A DNA stretch of 7,495 bases from Candidatus Krumholzibacteriia bacterium (GTDB lineage: Bacteria; Krumholzibacteriota; Krumholzibacteriia; LZORAL124-64-63), in contig JALUJS010000495.1 in the NCBI GenBank assembly GCA_027056825.1, positions 1-7,495 of the forward strand, written 5' to 3'. The translations under genes and the position numbers were made by a program. The notes under the pieces were generated by a model. The model saw only the letters and a list, made by a program, of their open reading frames with translations, had not been told where the DNA came from and did not search any database. This document shows positions 5,275-7,495 of this stretch, piece by piece (the stretch's first letter is position 1; the number at the start of each line of letters is the position of its first letter).

Positions 5275-6642
5275 TCATTTGACGATGGTGACGGTACGGA
5301 CCGCGAAGCCCGATCCGGTCTGGGCCGCCAGGCGATAGACGCCCGCGGCCAGGGGAAGGCCGCGCTGGTCGCGGCCGGTGAAGGTCCAGTCGGCATGGCC
5401 GGTGGTGTCCAGGGCCACCGCGCCTTCCCACACGCGGCGGCCGCGCAGATCGTATACGCGCACGGCGGCCGCAGCGCCGGGCTTTCCGCTCAACGCCACG
5501 GTGACCGCGGGATTGGCGGGATTGGGCCAGGGGGCGGACATGGCCAGGCTTCCTGTTCCCGTAACCCCGGGCACGGGCGAAGCGCCATCGGCCCGGGGCA
5601 GAACGATCATGAACGGCGGCAGGCCGGTGGGGATGGTCCCGGCGGTCAGTTCGGCACCGCTTTGGGCGTCGAACACGCGCAGCCCCGCGGCCGCGGCGGT
5701 GCGGTCGGCCAAAAAGAGCTGCGCGCCGCCGTCCCACGCCACGTCGGCGTGCACGTACCCGCTGCCGGTATCCAGCACCGTGAGGGTGGAGGTCGCGGTG
5801 TCCCAGCGCCGCAGGCTGGTGATGTAGGAGGCATCGCTGACCAGGACGTGGAGCACGCCGCCGCCGGTCCAGGCCAGCCCGGTGACATCCCCTCCCAGCT
5901 GGGCCTCGGTGGCCGCGTAACCCAGGGAAGCCTCCGCCACAGGATCGACCATCTCCACCCCGCCGTCGGTCAGCCCGAAGTACCCGGCGCAACCCACGTA
6001 CAGCGTCCCGATATCCGGGTCGCGATCGATCTGCGTGTAGGGATTGGCCCCGGCAAGGGCGATGGGATCGGTGAAGGATTTCGTGGCCGTATCGAACACC
6101 AGCAGCAGACCCGGCCCGGTGGGGGCGTACCAGTTGTTACGGTCCAGGAGCTGGCAGGTGATCAGCAGCTTGTCCCCGGTCATGCGCATCCAGCCCGTTT
6201 CGGGGATGCCGTCGGCGTCGGCGTAGGCGGCGGTGGAATAGCCGGCGGTGACGGTTTCCGCCGCCACGTCCACCTCCAGCAGCACCGCCTGGTCATAGCA
6301 GCTGACCCAGGCCGTCCCCGCGGCGTCGAAGGCGATGTCCTGGGGATTGAGGCCGTCGCCCAGGCTGAACTCGTGGACCAGGGCGAAGCCCGCCGCCGGA
6401 TCGTACACCTGCAGCAGGTTGGCGCCTCCGCGGCCCACCACGTACAGCAGACCGTCGTGCCGGCGGGCCACCGCGTCACCGGGAATGGTGGCCAGATCGC
6501 CGCTGACGGTCCACGGCGCGGCCGTGGCGAAGTCGCGCATGCGTCCGAAGGCGGAGTAGTCGGTGGTCACGACCCAGCCGGTGTCCTGGGCCGAGGCGGT
6601 GGCGGCCGCCAGCATCAGCGTGAAGATGAGAACACGTCGCAT
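5275..6642 (-). CDS. Secreted YncE-like beta-propeller with C-terminal FlgD-like Ig module
   Basis: The product has 455 residues. The ATG at 6642 is set by AGGAGG (6647-6652) and an immediate signal peptide cleaved near ASA-Q (residue 18); the longer frame upstream is out-of-frame receptor sequence. Residues about 25-350 contain repeated propeller-blade patterns such as DGLLYVVGRGGANLLQVYDP, LNPQDIAFDAAGTAWVSCYD and GTLYVGCAGY, typical of YncE-like repeats. Residues about 365-455 form a FlgD-like Ig fold (PNPANPAV ... VRVYDLRGRRVW ... LPLAAGVYRL), a module found at the C-terminus of exported proteins in FCB-related bacteria. The gene starts 1 nt after the receptor's stop, and its ribosome site overlaps that stop, so the two are translationally coupled. 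In Bacteroides the surface propeller BtuG captures vitamin B12 and caps BtuB; an analogous role is inferred. No lipobox is present, unlike BtuG, so surface retention may depend on the Ig module. Confidence 0.88.
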   Translation of the reverse strand: MRRVLIFTLMLAAATASAQDTGWVVTTDYSAFGRMRDFATAAPWTVSGDLATIPGDAVARRHDGLLYVVGRGGANLLQVYDPAAGFALVHEFSLGDGLNPQDIAFDAAGTAWVSCYDQAVLLEVDVAAETVTAGYSTAAYADADGIPETGWMRMTGDKLLITCQLLDRNNWYAPTGPGLLLVFDTATKSFTDPIALAGANPYTQIDRDPDIGTLYVGCAGYFGLTDGGVEMVDPVAEASLGYAATEAQLGGDVTGLAWTGGGVLHVLVSDASYITSLRRWDTATSTLTVLDTGSGYVHADVAWDGGAQLFLADRTAAAAGLRVFDAQSGAELTAGTIPTGLPPFMIVLPRADGASPVPGVTGTGSLAMSAPWPNPANPAVTVALSGKPGAAAAVRVYDLRGRRVWEGAVALDTTGHADWTFTGRDQRGLPLAAGVYRLAAQTGSGFAVRTVTIVK

Positions 6643-6643
6643 G

Positions 6644-7495
6644 CTACCTCCTGATCCGGGCGGAGAGCCGCCAGGAACGTCCGGGAAGGGGGAAGCCCTC
6701 CACGTCGTAAACGGTATCGTCGGTGAGGTTGCCGACCTCGGCGCGCACCGTGAGTTCGGCGCCGGGGCCCAGCCAGCCGGGGTTCCAGGTACGGCCCAGG
6801 CCCGCATCGATCACGGTGCGCGAAGGAGCCTTGTCCAGCTCGGTGTTGGCGCGGTCGCGGTAGTTGGCGCTCATGAAGGAGATCTCCAGGCTGGGCCGCC
6901 ACGCCCCGCGCCCGCGGGACAGCCTCGCGTGCCCCTCCCACGACGGCAGGAAGGGCAACTCGTTGCCGTGGTAGGCCGGATCCGGCCCGATGTCCTCGGC
7001 GTCCTGCGCGGTGAGGTTGGCCGTCAGGTCCAGGTCCGCCGGCAACGACACCGCCGCCTCCACCTCGACCCCCCGCACCCGGGCCTTGCCCAGGTTCACC
7101 GCGTGGCTGGTGCGCTGGCTGTTCTGCACGAAGACGATCTTGTCATCGGTCTCTGTCCAGTAGGCGGCCAGCCGCAGGGAATACCGGCGGTGATCCAGCA
7201 GGCTCAAGGCCACGTCCGCGGTTGTGATGTCCTCGGGTTTCAGTTCGCGGTTGCCGTCGATGCCGCCGCGGTGGCCGAACAGCTCCACCCAGGAGGGCGG
7301 CCGCACGGTGCGCGCGGCGTGGGCGGACAGGAACACGCGGCCCGGACGCAGCGTCCAGACCACGCCCAGCGAGGGCGAGACGTCGTCGCGCAGGTTTTCG
7401 ACCGCGTCGGGCTCGGGCAGCCAGGGGAAGGCCGGCACGGGCGGGAAATCGTCGCGGGTGTGCAACCAGCGCACCGTGCGGCCGCCCTCCTGGGT
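6644..7495 (-). CDS. TonB-dependent outer-membrane receptor, C-terminal part
   Basis: This is the C-terminal 284 residues of a TonB-dependent receptor; the plug, TonB box and signal peptide lie beyond the right edge. Barrel landmarks are clear: ARTVRPPSWVELFG with GNRELKPE (the conserved segment of these receptors), LRLAAYWTETDDKIVFVQN, ARVRGVEVEAAVSLPADLDL and the closing NLTDDTVYDVEGFPLPGRSW. It imports a scarce ligand across the outer membrane with energy from TonB-ExbBD. Its gene partners, a secreted propeller and a surface protein, make a corrinoid receptor (BtuB-like) the leading guess, but iron-siderophore or other ligands cannot be excluded. The last residues are LSARIRR rather than the usual terminal Phe or Trp of outer-membrane barrels. 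The stop TAG (6644-6646) abuts the ribosome site of the next gene. Confidence 0.92.
   Translation of the reverse strand, partial: TQEGGRTVRWLHTRDDFPPVPAFPWLPEPDAVENLRDDVSPSLGVVWTLRPGRVFLSAHAARTVRPPSWVELFGHRGGIDGNRELKPEDITTADVALSLLDHRRYSLRLAAYWTETDDKIVFVQNSQRTSHAVNLGKARVRGVEVEAAVSLPADLDLTANLTAQDAEDIGPDPAYHGNELPFLPSWEGHARLSRGRGAWRPSLEISFMSANYRDRANTELDKAPSRTVIDAGLGRTWNPGWLGPGAELTVRAEVGNLTDDTVYDVEGFPLPGRSWRLSARIRR
6647..6652 (-). promoter_or_regulatory. Ribosome binding site of the propeller gene, abutting receptor stop
   Basis: AGGAGG on the minus strand lies in the last two sense codons of the receptor, directly before its TAG and 4 nt before the propeller ATG. This arrangement couples translation of receptor and propeller and supports the propeller start at 6642. 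Confidence 0.8.

Noticed and set aside
4403..5338. Long plus-strand open frame (311 codons) across the surface protein gene
   Set aside because: It is the antisense shadow of a gene with a clear signal peptide and ribosome site; its product is rich in His, Gly and Val repeats typical of antisense GC-rich frames.
5395..6654. Plus-strand open frame of 419 codons
   Set aside because: It lies antisense to the propeller gene and has low-complexity Gly/His/Arg composition and no recognisable domain.
1..7495. CRISPR array, tRNA/rRNA genes, insertion sequences
   Set aside because: No regularly spaced direct repeats, no cloverleaf or rRNA segments, and no transposase or terminal inverted repeats were seen on either strand.

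Overview
The window is uniformly GC-rich and densely coding, and it reads as the chromosome of a Gram-negative (diderm) bacterium: it has a TonB-dependent outer-membrane receptor, Sec signal peptides, an LpxL-like enzyme fold and clear AGGAGG-type ribosome binding sites. One secreted protein ends in a FlgD-like Ig module (PNPANP ... VYDLRGRRV ... AAGVYRL). That module is common in high-GC lineages around the FCB group, such as Eisenbacteria and Krumholzibacteriota. This taxonomic guess is inference; no marker gene is present.

Left part (1-1931, minus strand): a compact cluster transcribed right to left. It opens with an 85-residue peptide gene whose product has a helical acidic N-terminal half, a Gly-rich linker and a short C-terminal segment with a CCVC motif. 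Next come a 128-nt spacer holding a strong GC stem-loop and a 376-residue LpxL/HtrB-like acyltransferase-fold protein. That protein shows Gln where the catalytic acid of the HX4(D/E) motif is expected, and it carries an extra C-terminal domain of about 100 residues. The third gene overlaps it by one base (TGATG) and runs off the window; its N-terminus resembles the PqqD-like plus M50-peptidase proteins of RiPP clusters. Together they look like an undescribed ribosomal-peptide (RiPP) cluster: precursor, unusual modifying enzyme, protease or exporter component. This is the most interesting part of the window.

Middle (1932-4464): a 322-nt divergent control region, AT-rich near its right end and carrying two inverted repeats, then a plus-strand gene for a secreted 736-residue protein of unknown function with a helical, HEAT-like middle. 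It ends 4 nt from the convergent stop of the next operon, with no room for a terminator.

Right part (4469-7495, minus strand): a three-gene operon, read right to left, of a TonB-dependent receptor (C-terminal 284 residues only), a secreted YncE-like beta-propeller and a secreted 259-residue 'cell surface protein'. This order resembles the BtuB-BtuG-accessory surface protein loci used for corrinoid (vitamin B12) capture in Bacteroidetes. The substrate cannot be proven here because the receptor's 5' end and any cobalamin riboswitch lie outside the window.
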